Positions 54,438-63,185 of a stretch of 64,000 bases of DNA are shown piece by piece. The first letter of the stretch is position 1. The number at the start of each line of letters is the position of its first letter. Made by a program: the position numbers and the translations under genes. The notes beneath the pieces are model-generated. The model did not search any database and was not told the origin of the DNA. It saw nothing but the letters and a program-made list of their open reading frames with translations. Origin of the DNA: an uncultured Flavobacteriaceae bacterium. GTDB lineage: Bacteria > Bacteroidota > Bacteroidia > Flavobacteriales > Flavobacteriaceae. The stretch covers positions 62,001-126,000 of the forward strand of contig CANLQD010000009.1 of the NCBI GenBank assembly GCA_947493175.1, in the 5' to 3' direction.

Positions 54438-55909
54438 TGGTGTTGGTCTGGTTAAAAAGAGATTTACGATTAACCGATCACGACCCCTTGATCAGGGCAC
54501 TTTCTACCGGTCAAAAAGTATTATTTCTTTACAGTTTTGAACCACTTTGGGTAAACGATGGGCACTACAGTGAACTTCACTGTAACTTCATCAAACAGAG
54601 TTTGGAAGATATGCAACGGCAGTTAAGTGCATTCGATACCAAAGTGCTGGTCGTACAGGAAGAAATGATTTCCCTCCTTTCCCGAATCCATACTCGAACG
54701 CCCTTTCAAAAACTGTTTTCCCATCAGGAAACAGGAATGAAAATCACTTATGAACGGGACAAGGCCGTTGCCCAATGGTGCAAAAAGCACCACATACCAT
54801 GGGAAGAATCTATCTGCAACGGGGTCTTTAGGGGTATCAAAGACAGAAAACAGTGGAAAAACGATTGGGTAGATTTTATCAATCAAAAAATAACAAACCC
54901 CCAATTTAACAAGGAAGATTTTTTGGCCGCCCGGCAGATAGAAACCCTTTTCGAACCCCATTTCAAAACAGTTTCTTTAAAAACAACCGTTTCTTCACGC
55001 CTGCAAAGGGGCGGTACCGCCCAAGCTGTAAAATACTTGAATAGTTTCATTTCCAACCGTATTAATGGATACAACAGCCATTATTCCAAACCCACCACCT
55101 CTCGACGATATAGTAGTCGCCTATCTCCCTATCTCGCTTGGGGAAACCTCTCTACACGGCAAATATGCCAACACCTTGCCTCTCGTAAAAATGACATTAA
55201 AAACAAAAGAAATCTTTCATCCTTTTTGTCCCGAATGCGATGGCAAGCCCATTTTATACAGAAATTCGAAATGGAAGGAGATATCGAGTTTCAAAGTATG
55301 AACAACGGTTTTCATAGGTTGAAAAAAGAAGTACTACCCGATTTACAAAAAGCATGGAGGGAGGGAGAAACCGGCATCCCGATGGTCGACGCCGCAATGC
55401 GCTGTTTGGTAAACACCGGGTTTGTCAACTTTCGCCTTCGCGCTTTATTAGCTTCCTTTTTCACCCATTTACTATGGCAACCCTGGCAAGATTGTGCAGA
55501 ACACCTAGCGCAACACTTTTTGGATTTTGAACCTGGCATTCATTTTCCCCAACTGAACATGCAGTCTGGTGAGACCGGAATACATACCATACGGATCTAT
55601 AATCCCGTAAAAAATGGAAAGGACCACGACCCCAAGGGAGCGTTCATTAGGGAATGGGTACCCGAATTAAGCAAACTTCCCGAACACTATCTGCACGAGC
55701 CCTGGAAAATTCCGGAAATGGAACTGGTATTTCTAGATTTTCAGTTGGGGCTTGACTACCCAAAACCCATTGTGGACATAGAAAAAATGCGTGCTTTTGC
55801 CAGCGAAACCCTTTGGAACCTCAAAAAGCATCCTTCAGTCAAAAATGATGGAAAACGCATCTTAAAAAAGCATACGCTTCCCGGAAGACCTGTTTGGGAT
55901 AATGCTTAA
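54437..55909 (+). CDS. Second photolyase/cryptochrome-family protein (divergent)
   Basis: Photolyase-fold protein of 490 residues. N-terminal VLVWLKRDLRLTDHDPLI and the FAD region SRRYSSRLSPYLAWGNLSTRQI, MRWQAHFIQKFE, REGETGIPMVDAAMRCLVNTG and FRLRALLASFF match the superfamily. In place of the usual NWQWxAGSG it has FPQLNMQSGETGIHTIRIYNP, so the active-site surrounds differ from class I enzymes. Its start shares an A with the previous stop (TAATG), so the two are expressed together. Repair of another lesion, or light sensing, is possible. Confidence 0.85.
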   Translation: MVLVWLKRDLRLTDHDPLIRALSTGQKVLFLYSFEPLWVNDGHYSELHCNFIKQSLEDMQRQLSAFDTKVLVVQEEMISLLSRIHTRTPFQKLFSHQETGMKITYERDKAVAQWCKKHHIPWEESICNGVFRGIKDRKQWKNDWVDFINQKITNPQFNKEDFLAARQIETLFEPHFKTVSLKTTVSSRLQRGGTAQAVKYLNSFISNRINGYNSHYSKPTTSRRYSSRLSPYLAWGNLSTRQICQHLASRKNDIKNKRNLSSFLSRMRWQAHFIQKFEMEGDIEFQSMNNGFHRLKKEVLPDLQKAWREGETGIPMVDAAMRCLVNTGFVNFRLRALLASFFTHLLWQPWQDCAEHLAQHFLDFEPGIHFPQLNMQSGETGIHTIRIYNPVKNGKDHDPKGAFIREWVPELSKLPEHYLHEPWKIPEMELVFLDFQLGLDYPKPIVDIEKMRAFASETLWNLKKHPSVKNDGKRILKKHTLPGRPVWDNA

Positions 55910-55931
55910 CTACGTTTACCCAATAATTCGC

Positions 55932-56981
55932 TTATCTGGATAATTGCCTGTTCAAGGCATTATTTTGGCGTACACGATATCGGAGAATATTGATATATGG
56001 TAGTGCATCCCTGTTATTATAGTCTGTGTAAGAGGTCGAGGCATATTCAATGGCCTTTTCCAAGTCTCCATTAATTTCACTGCTAATCGCCATATTATAG
56101 TAGGCCCGGCCCGCAATTTTAGTATCAGGATTCGTCAATTCCGATTCCCATAACTCGGCAGCACCATCCCAGTCGCCTGCTTGTGCACGACGCTGGCCTA
56201 TCTCGAAATTATTGGTTCCACGAACAAAATAGTTACGGGTAACCCTTCGCCGCAAAGGCCTAATATTCAGACCATAGGTGTTCCCCAGGTCATGACTACT
56301 CTGCAAAACGGCCTCTTTTCTACCTACAATAGCTTCCACTGCTTTAAATGGATTAATGCCCTCGCCCGTAGATACCAGATTGTTCTGAAACGAAGATTCA
56401 TCCAGTATCAATTTGGTATGCGGATCATATACGCGCCATCCTTTTTTAAGATTGGTTCGGATGGTTACTTTATGACCGGGCACTTGTGTTTTGATGCCCA
56501 AGGGATTGGGAACATTTACCATTTTTTGTTCATAGCCAACATTGGTGTTGGTATCATAGAATTCCAGTGAAAAAACCACGTCTACTTTATACGCCTCACA
56601 AATAGCCTCTATAGCTTCCCAACTCATTTGGGCCGGGAAGACCCCCAAACCTTTTCGTTGTGATTCAATACTATCGATGATGATTACCGATTCAAAACGC
56701 TCACTACGGTCCAATTCGGCCTTCAGTCCGTTCAAGGCCGCCTCGGCGCCCAGTTCATCCAACCGTAGTCCTTCCAATGACAAAATCTTATCAATTTTAT
56801 CGAGTGATTTGTTTCCTTCGGACGGGATACTTCTGTTGATCAATCCGATCTTGGTTACATCAGTAGGAATCGAAACCCTGGCAGGTTCGGTGACGCCCAT
56901 GGTCAGCTGGTTCGTAGCACTACAGCCACTGAAAAAAATTAGGGTTCCGGCTAGCCATAGTAATTTTTGAAACGTTTTCAT
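55932..56981 (-). CDS. DUF6340-type lipoprotein
   Basis: Protein of 349 residues from ATG 56981 with lipobox IFFSGC. The mature part opens with TEPARVSIPTDVTKIGLINRS and has DVVFSLEFYDTNTNV and GWRVYDPHTKLILDES as beta/alpha sequence; the C-terminal third is helical, TPR-like (AAELWESELTNPDTKIAGRAYYNMAIS, DLEKAIEYASTSY). It resembles a widespread Bacteroidota lipoprotein family of unknown role. Convergent with the photolyase gene, 22 bp apart. Confidence 0.78.
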   Translation of the reverse strand: MKTFQKLLWLAGTLIFFSGCSATNQLTMGVTEPARVSIPTDVTKIGLINRSIPSEGNKSLDKIDKILSLEGLRLDELGAEAALNGLKAELDRSERFESVIIIDSIESQRKGLGVFPAQMSWEAIEAICEAYKVDVVFSLEFYDTNTNVGYEQKMVNVPNPLGIKTQVPGHKVTIRTNLKKGWRVYDPHTKLILDESSFQNNLVSTGEGINPFKAVEAIVGRKEAVLQSSHDLGNTYGLNIRPLRRRVTRNYFVRGTNNFEIGQRRAQAGDWDGAAELWESELTNPDTKIAGRAYYNMAISSEINGDLEKAIEYASTSYTDYNNRDALPYINILRYRVRQNNALNRQLSR

Positions 56982-57168
56982 GGTCAAGTTATTTAGGTTA
57001 TTTCCGAAAATCAATGACCTTACGGAATTGAATATCGAAAATTTGGGATATCTATCTGATTAGTAACTGATAACGATGACAAAATATTGCCCTAGGAGGG
57101 ACAATATTTCAAAGGAAGGCGACGACATGCGCTTTTTTTGGTATATTTAATTCACTCAACCCATACCC

Positions 57169-57594
57169 ATGGTCATGGCCGAAAATAAGACAAAACCGAC
57201 CCAAGCTTCCGTTGGTGCCTTTTTGGAGGCCTTATCCGATGAACAAAAAAAGAAAGATTGCTTTCTGTTGTTGGAGCGTATCAAAGATATTACGGGCGAG
57301 GAGCCCGTTTTATGGGGTCCGAGCATCATCGGCTTCGGAAGTTATCACTACAAGTACGACACGGGGCGTGAAGGAGATATGATCCTCACCGGTTTCTCTC
57401 CAAGGGCACAGAATATATCCATTTATATTATGGCCGGTTTTGAACGCTATCCGCAACTAATGAAAAGGTTGGGAAAGTACAGAACAGGAAAATCCTGCCT
57501 GTATGTCAAACGACTATCAGATATTGATCTGGATGTTCTAATGGATTTGGTAAGCGCTTCTTACGAGCACATGAATGCAAAATACAATAGCTAA
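57169..57594 (+). CDS. DUF1801 domain protein
   Basis: Cytoplasmic protein of 141 residues of the YdhG/YdeI-like family. Signature: FLEALSDEQKKKDCFLLLERIKDITGEEPVLWGPSIIGFGSYHYKY and later GFSPRAQNISIYIMAGFERYP, KYRTGKSCLYVKRLSDIDLDVL. The family is found in many bacteria with no established activity. Start at ATG 57169; ATG 57175 two codons later is also possible. It precedes the M20 gene by 14 bp and may share its transcript. Confidence 0.82.
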   Translation: MVMAENKTKPTQASVGAFLEALSDEQKKKDCFLLLERIKDITGEEPVLWGPSIIGFGSYHYKYDTGREGDMILTGFSPRAQNISIYIMAGFERYPQLMKRLGKYRTGKSCLYVKRLSDIDLDVLMDLVSASYEHMNAKYNS

Positions 57595-57608
57595 TTCAAC
57601 ATGAGAAA

Positions 57609-59036
57609 ATGAGAAAAATTACCCTTCTAGGCCTTCTAATATTGGTCGCTTCGTCATTAGCGGCCCAAAAAATGTCTAAAAACAAAAAGGCGGTCATCGC
57701 TTCTGTAGAAAAGCACAAGGCCGAATTGATAAAAATCAGTGATTCTATCTGGGCCTTGGCCGAAACTGCTTTTCAAGAATCACAATCATCCGAGGTTCTG
57801 GCCGATTATGCAGAGAAAAACGGACTGACCGTAACGCGTGGAGTGGCCGATATCCCTACCGCATTTACAGCCACTTATGGCTCTGGAAAACCAGTAATCA
57901 GCATTTTAGGGGAGTTCGATGCGCTTCCAGGAATCTCACAGAAGGTCTCCCCCGTTAAAGAACCTTTGAAAGTGGGGGCAGCTGGTCACGGTTGTGGCCA
58001 TAATATGTTCGGAACCTCGAGCTTAGGGGCCGCTATTGCCATCAAAGAATTAATGGAAGCAGGTAAACTAAAGGGAACCATCAAGTTTTTGGGAACCCCT
58101 GCAGAGGAAAAGTTTTTTGCTAAGGTATGGATGGTCAAAGCGGGGCTTTGGGACGATGTAGATGTGAACCTCAGTTGGCATCCAGGGGCACGTATAGAGG
58201 CAGACGTACAGACCGGACTGTCACTTATCGATTTTATCGTAGAGTTCTATGGGCAAACGGCACATGCCTCGGCCGACCCCTGGAACGGTCGTAGTGCCTC
58301 GGATGCCTTGGAACTATATACGACCGGAATCAATTACTATCGGGAGCATATTTTACCGTCTTCCCGAATTCATTACCACATACAGGATGGCGGGCAAGTG
58401 GTGAATGTGGTACCGGACTATGCCAAACTTTGGGTACGCGTGCGCGATCCCAAAAGATCCAAGATGCTGCCAACCTATGAGCGGGTCAAAGCAATGGCGG
58501 AGGGTGCGGCAATTATGGCCAATGTCGATTACAAAATCAGTTTGGTCTCCGGAATCTATGAAACCTTGGTGAACCGTTCCGGCGGGGAGATTATGCAAAA
58601 AAACCTAGAGCTTTTGGGACCCATTACCTACACCGAAGAAGAAACTGCTTTTGGCAAAGCCATTCAAAAAGCGACCGAAAAGGAAGAAGTGGGTATGGAT
58701 AGCAAAATACATCCGCTAAAGGAAACAGCAGAAAATCCGGGCGGTGGTTCTACCGATGTCGGGGATGTGAGCTGGAACGTGCCCAACATTAATTTAGGGG
58801 TAACAGTAGCTCCAAAAGATACACCCTGGCACTCTTGGGCGGTCGTTGCCTGTGGTGGAATGTCTATCGGACATAAGGGAATGGTATACGCTTCCAAGGC
58901 CTTGGGAATGACCGCGGTGGACCTCTTTGAGAATACGAAACTAATCGATAAGGTGACCGAAGAGTTTATAATGCGAAAAGGAGATGAAGTATACAAACCC
59001 ATGATCGATGGCCCCCCTCCTATCGGTGGTAATTGA
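57609..59036 (+). CDS. Exported M20D amidohydrolase (AbgB-like)
   Basis: M20 peptidase-like hydrolase of 475 residues with a signal peptide (1-20, SSLAAQ). GEFDALPG (101-108), GAAGHGCGHNMFG (123-135), GTPAEEKFF and the dimerisation domain TAHASADPWNGRSA follow the M20D pattern, as in aminobenzoyl-glutamate utilisation subunit B; STDVGDVSWNVPNINLGV is near the end. It should cleave amide bonds of N-acyl amino acids or similar compounds. It sits 14 bp behind the DUF1801 gene. The 258 bp that follow hold no supported gene. Confidence 0.88.
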   Translation: MRKITLLGLLILVASSLAAQKMSKNKKAVIASVEKHKAELIKISDSIWALAETAFQESQSSEVLADYAEKNGLTVTRGVADIPTAFTATYGSGKPVISILGEFDALPGISQKVSPVKEPLKVGAAGHGCGHNMFGTSSLGAAIAIKELMEAGKLKGTIKFLGTPAEEKFFAKVWMVKAGLWDDVDVNLSWHPGARIEADVQTGLSLIDFIVEFYGQTAHASADPWNGRSASDALELYTTGINYYREHILPSSRIHYHIQDGGQVVNVVPDYAKLWVRVRDPKRSKMLPTYERVKAMAEGAAIMANVDYKISLVSGIYETLVNRSGGEIMQKNLELLGPITYTEEETAFGKAIQKATEKEEVGMDSKIHPLKETAENPGGGSTDVGDVSWNVPNINLGVTVAPKDTPWHSWAVVACGGMSIGHKGMVYASKALGMTAVDLFENTKLIDKVTEEFIMRKGDEVYKPMIDGPPPIGGN

Positions 59037-59294
59037 TCGTTATAACGCTACTTCGTTTAAAATGTATGGGAAAGAGAAAAAGAATAGAATTATTCTTGAA
59101 ATTTCTGCCCAGGTAGTAATAAACAGGGCAGCTTTACCCAAATTAGGTTACTCATAACCTACATGCCGAAAAAAAAATCTAAATGAAAGATTCGGACGAA
59201 AGTCCCTTATCAAATATGCACCTACTTGTTGTAGACGGGGTTGCAATCAACGATGGTGCCCCATGAACTTAACTTGAATTGAATATTAAACACT

Positions 59295-59726
59295 ATGAGC
59301 GAAAAAGAAATTGTAAAGAGATACAACAACGAGGAACTTACGGTGGTTTGGAAACCTAAAAAATGCATCCACTCCGGAATATGTGTAAAAACCCTGCCGC
59401 AGGTTTACAATCCAGATGAAAAACCCTGGATAAAGGCTAAAAACGCCTCCACCGAGCAGTTAAAGGCCCAAATAGACCTTTGCCCGTCGGGAGCCTTGAC
59501 CTACGAAATCGAAGGAACCGAAGGGAAAGAGACCAATGAGACCACCGAAATAAAGGTACTGGTAAAAGCCAACGGGCCACTGTTCATAGAAGGTCCTGTG
59601 GCAATAACCTTTGCAGATGGTACCGTTGAGAAAACAACCGCCAAGACGGCCTTTTGTCGATGTGGCCATTCCGATAATAAACCTTATTGTGATGGCACCC
59701 ATAAATCATCGGATTTTAAAGGTTGA
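59295..59726 (+). CDS. Fusion of mono-cluster Fe-S domain and CDGSH domain
   Basis: Small protein of 143 residues with two metal sites. The N-terminal half (Cys24, Cys30, Cys63 with DLCPSGAL) matches the divergent 4Fe-4S mono-cluster domain. The C-terminal CDGSH (mitoNEET-type) site has Cys121, Cys123, Cys132 and His136: FCRCGHSDNKPYCDGTHK. The combination is known in bacteria; a role in electron transfer or Fe-S handling is likely. It stands alone 258 bp after the M20 gene. Confidence 0.9.
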   Translation: MSEKEIVKRYNNEELTVVWKPKKCIHSGICVKTLPQVYNPDEKPWIKAKNASTEQLKAQIDLCPSGALTYEIEGTEGKETNETTEIKVLVKANGPLFIEGPVAITFADGTVEKTTAKTAFCRCGHSDNKPYCDGTHKSSDFKG

Positions 59727-59764
59727 GTTATGGCCTACCAAAGATGTTTTTCATTCAGAAATAA

Positions 59765-60340
59765 ATGACTGAGAAAGAAAAAATGCTATTGGGCCAATGC
59801 TATAATTCGAGAGATCCAGAATTGATAAAGGCATATCATAAGGCACGGGGACTCATGCAAAAATACAATAGTATCGACTCAACAGCACTGGAACAAAAGG
59901 AACAGATACTCTCTGAATTATTAGAGCTGAAGGGAGATGGCGTATGGGTCGAGCCACCTTTTTATTGCGATTATGGAGAGCATATTAGCATTGGGGAAAA
60001 CACTTTTGTAAACGCCAACTGTTTTTTTCTGGACAACAATACCATCACCATTGGTAAAAATGGACTTATAGGGCCGTATGTACAAATTTATACGGCAAGC
60101 CATCCATTAAAAGCCACGGAACGGATCATACATGATGAAAAACAAGAAACAAGGTATGTTACCCAAACACTTCCGGTTACCATTGGTGATAACGTATGGA
60201 TCGGTGGTAATACCGTTGTTATGCCCGGTGTTGTTATTGGGGATAATGTTACCATCGGTGCGGGATCGGTTGTTACCAATGACATTCCGGCCAGTGTCTT
60301 AGCCTTCGGGAATCCGTGCAAAGTGCATCGAAAACTATAA
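59765..60340 (+). CDS. Sugar O-acetyltransferase (maltose/galactoside type)
   Basis: Hexapeptide-repeat acetyltransferase of 191 residues. N-terminal MLLGQCYNSRDPELIKAYHKARGLMQKYN is the Mac domain; then left-handed beta-helix repeats (HISIGENTFVNANC, VTIGDNVWIGGNTVVMPGVVIGDNVTIGAGSVV) with the catalytic His in ASHPLKATERI. It transfers acetyl from acetyl-CoA to sugars such as maltose or galactosides. Followed 26 bp later by the TolB-like gene. Confidence 0.9.
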   Translation: MTEKEKMLLGQCYNSRDPELIKAYHKARGLMQKYNSIDSTALEQKEQILSELLELKGDGVWVEPPFYCDYGEHISIGENTFVNANCFFLDNNTITIGKNGLIGPYVQIYTASHPLKATERIIHDEKQETRYVTQTLPVTIGDNVWIGGNTVVMPGVVIGDNVTIGAGSVVTNDIPASVLAFGNPCKVHRKL

Positions 60341-60366
60341 AAGGGGTTGCTAATTGCCCAATAACC

Positions 60367-61293
60367 ATGAATACGAATTTCACTAGAACCGTTCTCACTT
60401 TTAAAATAATCCTTTTACTATCGTTAGGTATGACAGCACAGGAATATACCGTAATAGCTACGTTGGAAACCTACCATATCGAAACAGGCAAACGCACTGT
60501 AATACGAAAGGAAAGTGCCCATTTTGAAGCACCGAATTGGAGCGCGGACGGCCGGTATTTCATCATTAATCAAGAAGGCCTTCTTTTTACGGTTTCGTTA
60601 GACGGAAAAACAAAGAAACTGTTGCCTACGGGCAATCTGGCACGTTGTAATAATGATCACGGTATTTCATTCGACGGAAAAATGTTGGCCATCAGTAATA
60701 ATGATACCATTAATGGAAATGCTTCCGGCAACTCGAGAATCTATACCATGCCCCTTGGAGGCGGAACACCAAAACGCATTACGCCCTTGGCGCCGTCGTA
60801 CTGGCATGGATGGTCTCCCGATGGTGCCTACTTGGTCTATACAGCTAAAAGAAATGGTAATTTCGATATTTATCGGATTCCTTCAGAAGGAGGGGAAGAA
60901 GTACGGCTAACAGATGGCGTGGGGCTTGATGATGGGCCTGAGTATGCCCCTGATGGCCAATATATTTATTACAATTCGATGCAATCGGGAAAAATGGAAA
61001 TCTGGCGGATGCGGGCAGACGGAAGCAAAAAAGAGCAACTGACCAAAGATGCTTTTTCCAATTGGTTTGCACACCCTTCACCAGATGGCACCCAATTTGT
61101 GTATATTGCTTATCTCGAAGACCAGGGAGACCGTCATCCTCCGATGAAACAAGTGGCACTTCGATTGTATAATTTGACCGACGGAAGCATCAAAACCCTC
61201 TGTAAGTTTACGGGAGGACAAGGAAGCATTAATGTACCCTCTTGGTCGCCAGATGGGAAGCAATTTGCTTTTGTATCGTATTCGGATGAATAA
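60367..61293 (+). CDS. TolB-like beta-propeller protein
   Basis: Protein of 308 residues from ATG 60367 with a signal sequence (LLLSLGMTAQ). Repeated WSADGRYF, SFDGKMLAISNN, WSPDGAYLVYTAKRNGNFDIYRI, YAPDGQYIYYNSMQSGKMEIWRM and SPDGKQFAFVSYSDE are PD40/TolB propeller blades. Exported TolB-like propellers bind proteins or act as peptidase-associated domains; no partner is shown. May form a two-gene unit with the acetyltransferase. Confidence 0.83.
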   Translation: MNTNFTRTVLTFKIILLLSLGMTAQEYTVIATLETYHIETGKRTVIRKESAHFEAPNWSADGRYFIINQEGLLFTVSLDGKTKKLLPTGNLARCNNDHGISFDGKMLAISNNDTINGNASGNSRIYTMPLGGGTPKRITPLAPSYWHGWSPDGAYLVYTAKRNGNFDIYRIPSEGGEEVRLTDGVGLDDGPEYAPDGQYIYYNSMQSGKMEIWRMRADGSKKEQLTKDAFSNWFAHPSPDGTQFVYIAYLEDQGDRHPPMKQVALRLYNLTDGSIKTLCKFTGGQGSINVPSWSPDGKQFAFVSYSDE

Positions 61294-61383
61294 GCTAATC
61301 GGCAGTTATGATGACAAGCGCCCTATAGCCCTTACCAAGTTTTGTTTGCCTAACAAGAAAAACAACCCTTAATTACCTAAACC

Positions 61384-61830
61384 ATGAATAAATTAATAAC
61401 CGCGCTACTCCTTTCTACCAACTGTTTGTTCTTAAGTGCCCAATCTTTTGAATTTCAATACGATCACTATTCGTTTATTGTAAAAGACTTGGGGAAAGTA
61501 GGGGATTTTTACGCCGAGGTCCTGAATTTGGAGGAGATTCCGCATCCTTCGGCCACTTCCGGTTTTCGTTGGTTCAAAGTGCATGGCAACTCGCAGCTAC
61601 ACCTTATCGGTAAGGATAGCGTTGCAATGGAACACAGCAAAAGCGTTCATCTATGCCTTGCCATCAAAAACCTGGATCAGTTTATCGCTCATTTGGAAAA
61701 CAAAGGAATAAGCTATTGGGATTGGCCCGGTAAGGAAAATGCAGTTACCGATCGTGCCGACGGAGTGCGACAGATATACCTCAAAGACCCGGAAAACAAT
61801 TGGATAGAGATCAATACTGCTGTGCACTGA
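61384..61830 (+). CDS. Exported VOC (glyoxalase-like) protein
   Basis: Protein of 148 residues with a signal peptide (NCLFLSAQ). The mature part is a single vicinal-oxygen-chelate domain: FQYDHYSFIVKDLGKVGDFYAEVL, then FRWFKVHGNSQLHLIG and CLAIKNLDQFIAHLENKGI and DGVRQIYLKDPENNWIEIN. His in DHYSF and Glu near NWIEIN are the expected metal ligands. Secreted VOC proteins of this size are common in Bacteroidota; substrate unknown. Followed by the GTTTGGA repeat. Confidence 0.85.
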   Translation: MNKLITALLLSTNCLFLSAQSFEFQYDHYSFIVKDLGKVGDFYAEVLNLEEIPHPSATSGFRWFKVHGNSQLHLIGKDSVAMEHSKSVHLCLAIKNLDQFIAHLENKGISYWDWPGKENAVTDRADGVRQIYLKDPENNWIEINTAVH

Positions 61831-61848
61831 GGTTGAGTGAAGTACGAA

Positions 61849-61883
61849 GTTTGGAGTTTGGAGTTTGGAGTTTGGAGTTTGGA
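61849..61883. repeat. GTTTGGA heptamer tandem repeat, five perfect copies
   Basis: Five exact GTTTGGA units in a row, 19 bp after the VOC gene stop. The same unit recurs at 63125-63150 after the pirin gene. Confidence 0.9.
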
Positions 61884-62069
61884 GAAGGAAGAAAAAAGAA
61901 AAGAGGGGAAAGACACACGGTCATTTTGGGACGGGAATGCCATCTGCTTGTCTACATTACGTAAGGTCGAAACGCTGCTGTGAAGTGACAGAATGACCTG
62001 GTCAAACCGGAGATAGCACCTTACTGAATTTAAGATGAGTTCACTATAAATAGTTACCCGATAGGAATG

Positions 62070-62090
62070 ATACTTTAAAATTTAAAGTAT
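62070..62090. promoter_or_regulatory. Perfect 10-bp-arm palindrome at the pirin promoter
   Basis: ATACTTTAAA and TTTAAAGTAT are perfect inverted arms around one central A. It covers the expected -33 region of the TATATTTG promoter at 62100, so a repressor bound here would block transcription. Confidence 0.6.
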
Positions 62091-62099
62091 TGCGCGTCG

Positions 62100-62107
62100 T
62101 ATATTTG
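62100..62107 (+). promoter_or_regulatory. -7 promoter element TATATTTG
   Basis: Perfect TAnnTTTG match 17 bases before the pirin start. Confidence 0.6.
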
Positions 62108-62123
62108 TGAAAAACAACTAACA

Positions 62124-63122
62124 ATGAGCAATGCCGTTCTATCGACCTTTCCGCTAGGTTTTCCCTGGCAAACCCAAGACCCTTTTTTGTTCTGTGTATA
62201 TCATTTGGACCATTATCCAAAAGGAAATGGTGAAATGGGCCCCGATGCCTCTTTGGAAGGTAGAAATTTAGGCAATGACTTTGTTCTTAAAGATGGTTGG
62301 CGCATGTATCACGGACAGACCGTTCCTGGATTTCCCGCACACCCCCATCGTGGTTTTGAGACCATTACCATCGTCAACAAAGGTTTTTGTGACCATTCCG
62401 ATTCGTTGGGGGCCGCGGGTAGATTCGGAGAGGGCGATGTACAATGGATGACCGCCGGTCGTGGTGTTCAGCATGCCGAAATGTTTCCCCTTTTACAAAG
62501 CGAACGGGAAAATACGTTGGAGTTGTTTCAGATCTGGTTGAACCTTCCTCAAAAAAACAAGTTCGTGGAACCTCATTTTAAGATGCTGTGGCATGAAGAC
62601 ATTCCTATCATCCGAACGGAAAACGCCCAAATAAAAGTAATTGCAGGTACTTATGAAGCTACGAAGGCACCAGATCCTGCACCGGACTCTTGGGCGGCGG
62701 ACGCTGCCAACGAAATTGCGATATGGAATATTCATATCGATGCCAACACCACCTTTCGACTGCCCATTGCATCAGATAATGTACATAGAACCCTTTATTT
62801 TTATGAAGGTGATACGATTGCCATAGACGGGCAGGAGATCCAACCCAACTTTGGTGTGCAGTTGAACGCTTTTAAAGAAGCAGTTGTTCAAACGGGAAAT
62901 CAAATGGCCCATTTACTCATACTACAGGGAAAACCGTTGAACGAACCCGTAGCCCAATATGGCCCTTTTGTGATGAATACCCAAGCCGAAATTCAACAGG
63001 CGATGCAAGCGTATCAGCTTACACAGTTCGGAGGTTGGCCGTGGCCCCATCCGGATCATGTACACGCACAGGAGAAAGGGCGGTTCGCGAAATATCCGGA
63101 CGGTACTTTGGTGGAGAAATAG
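62124..63122 (+). CDS. Pirin family protein
   Basis: Bicupin pirin-like protein of 332 residues, longer than the usual 230-300. Metal-site residues are present: PAHPHRGFETIT (71-82) with His73 and His75, and VQHAEMF (His117, Glu119). GRFGEGDVQWMTAGRGV is the pirin motif. Some pirins are quercetin dioxygenases or redox sensors; activity here unknown. Its own promoter carries a palindrome; DoxX-like membrane protein genes follow after 60 bp and may share regulation. Confidence 0.88.
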   Translation: MSNAVLSTFPLGFPWQTQDPFLFCVYHLDHYPKGNGEMGPDASLEGRNLGNDFVLKDGWRMYHGQTVPGFPAHPHRGFETITIVNKGFCDHSDSLGAAGRFGEGDVQWMTAGRGVQHAEMFPLLQSERENTLELFQIWLNLPQKNKFVEPHFKMLWHEDIPIIRTENAQIKVIAGTYEATKAPDPAPDSWAADAANEIAIWNIHIDANTTFRLPIASDNVHRTLYFYEGDTIAIDGQEIQPNFGVQLNAFKEAVVQTGNQMAHLLILQGKPLNEPVAQYGPFVMNTQAEIQQAMQAYQLTQFGGWPWPHPDHVHAQEKGRFAKYPDGTLVEK

Positions 63123-63124
63123 TT

Positions 63125-63150
63125 GTTTGGAGTTTGGAGTTTGGAGTTTG
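63125..63150. repeat. GTTTGGA heptamer tandem repeat, about 3.7 copies
   Basis: Three exact GTTTGGA units plus a partial fourth, starting 2 bp after the pirin stop. Same unit as the array at 61849. Confidence 0.85.
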
Positions 63151-63185
63151 TAAATAGATGAAATATCCCCCCGATCCACCAAAAA

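Noticed and set aside
59037..59294. Short ORFs of about 30 codons between the M20 and Fe-S genes, and a CTGCCC/GGGCAG hairpin.
   Set aside because: No family resemblance, no good start context, and the hairpin has no T tract, so neither is supported as gene or terminator.
61849..61883. CRISPR array.
   Set aside because: The heptamers are contiguous with no spacers and no cas genes are near; they are plain tandem repeats.
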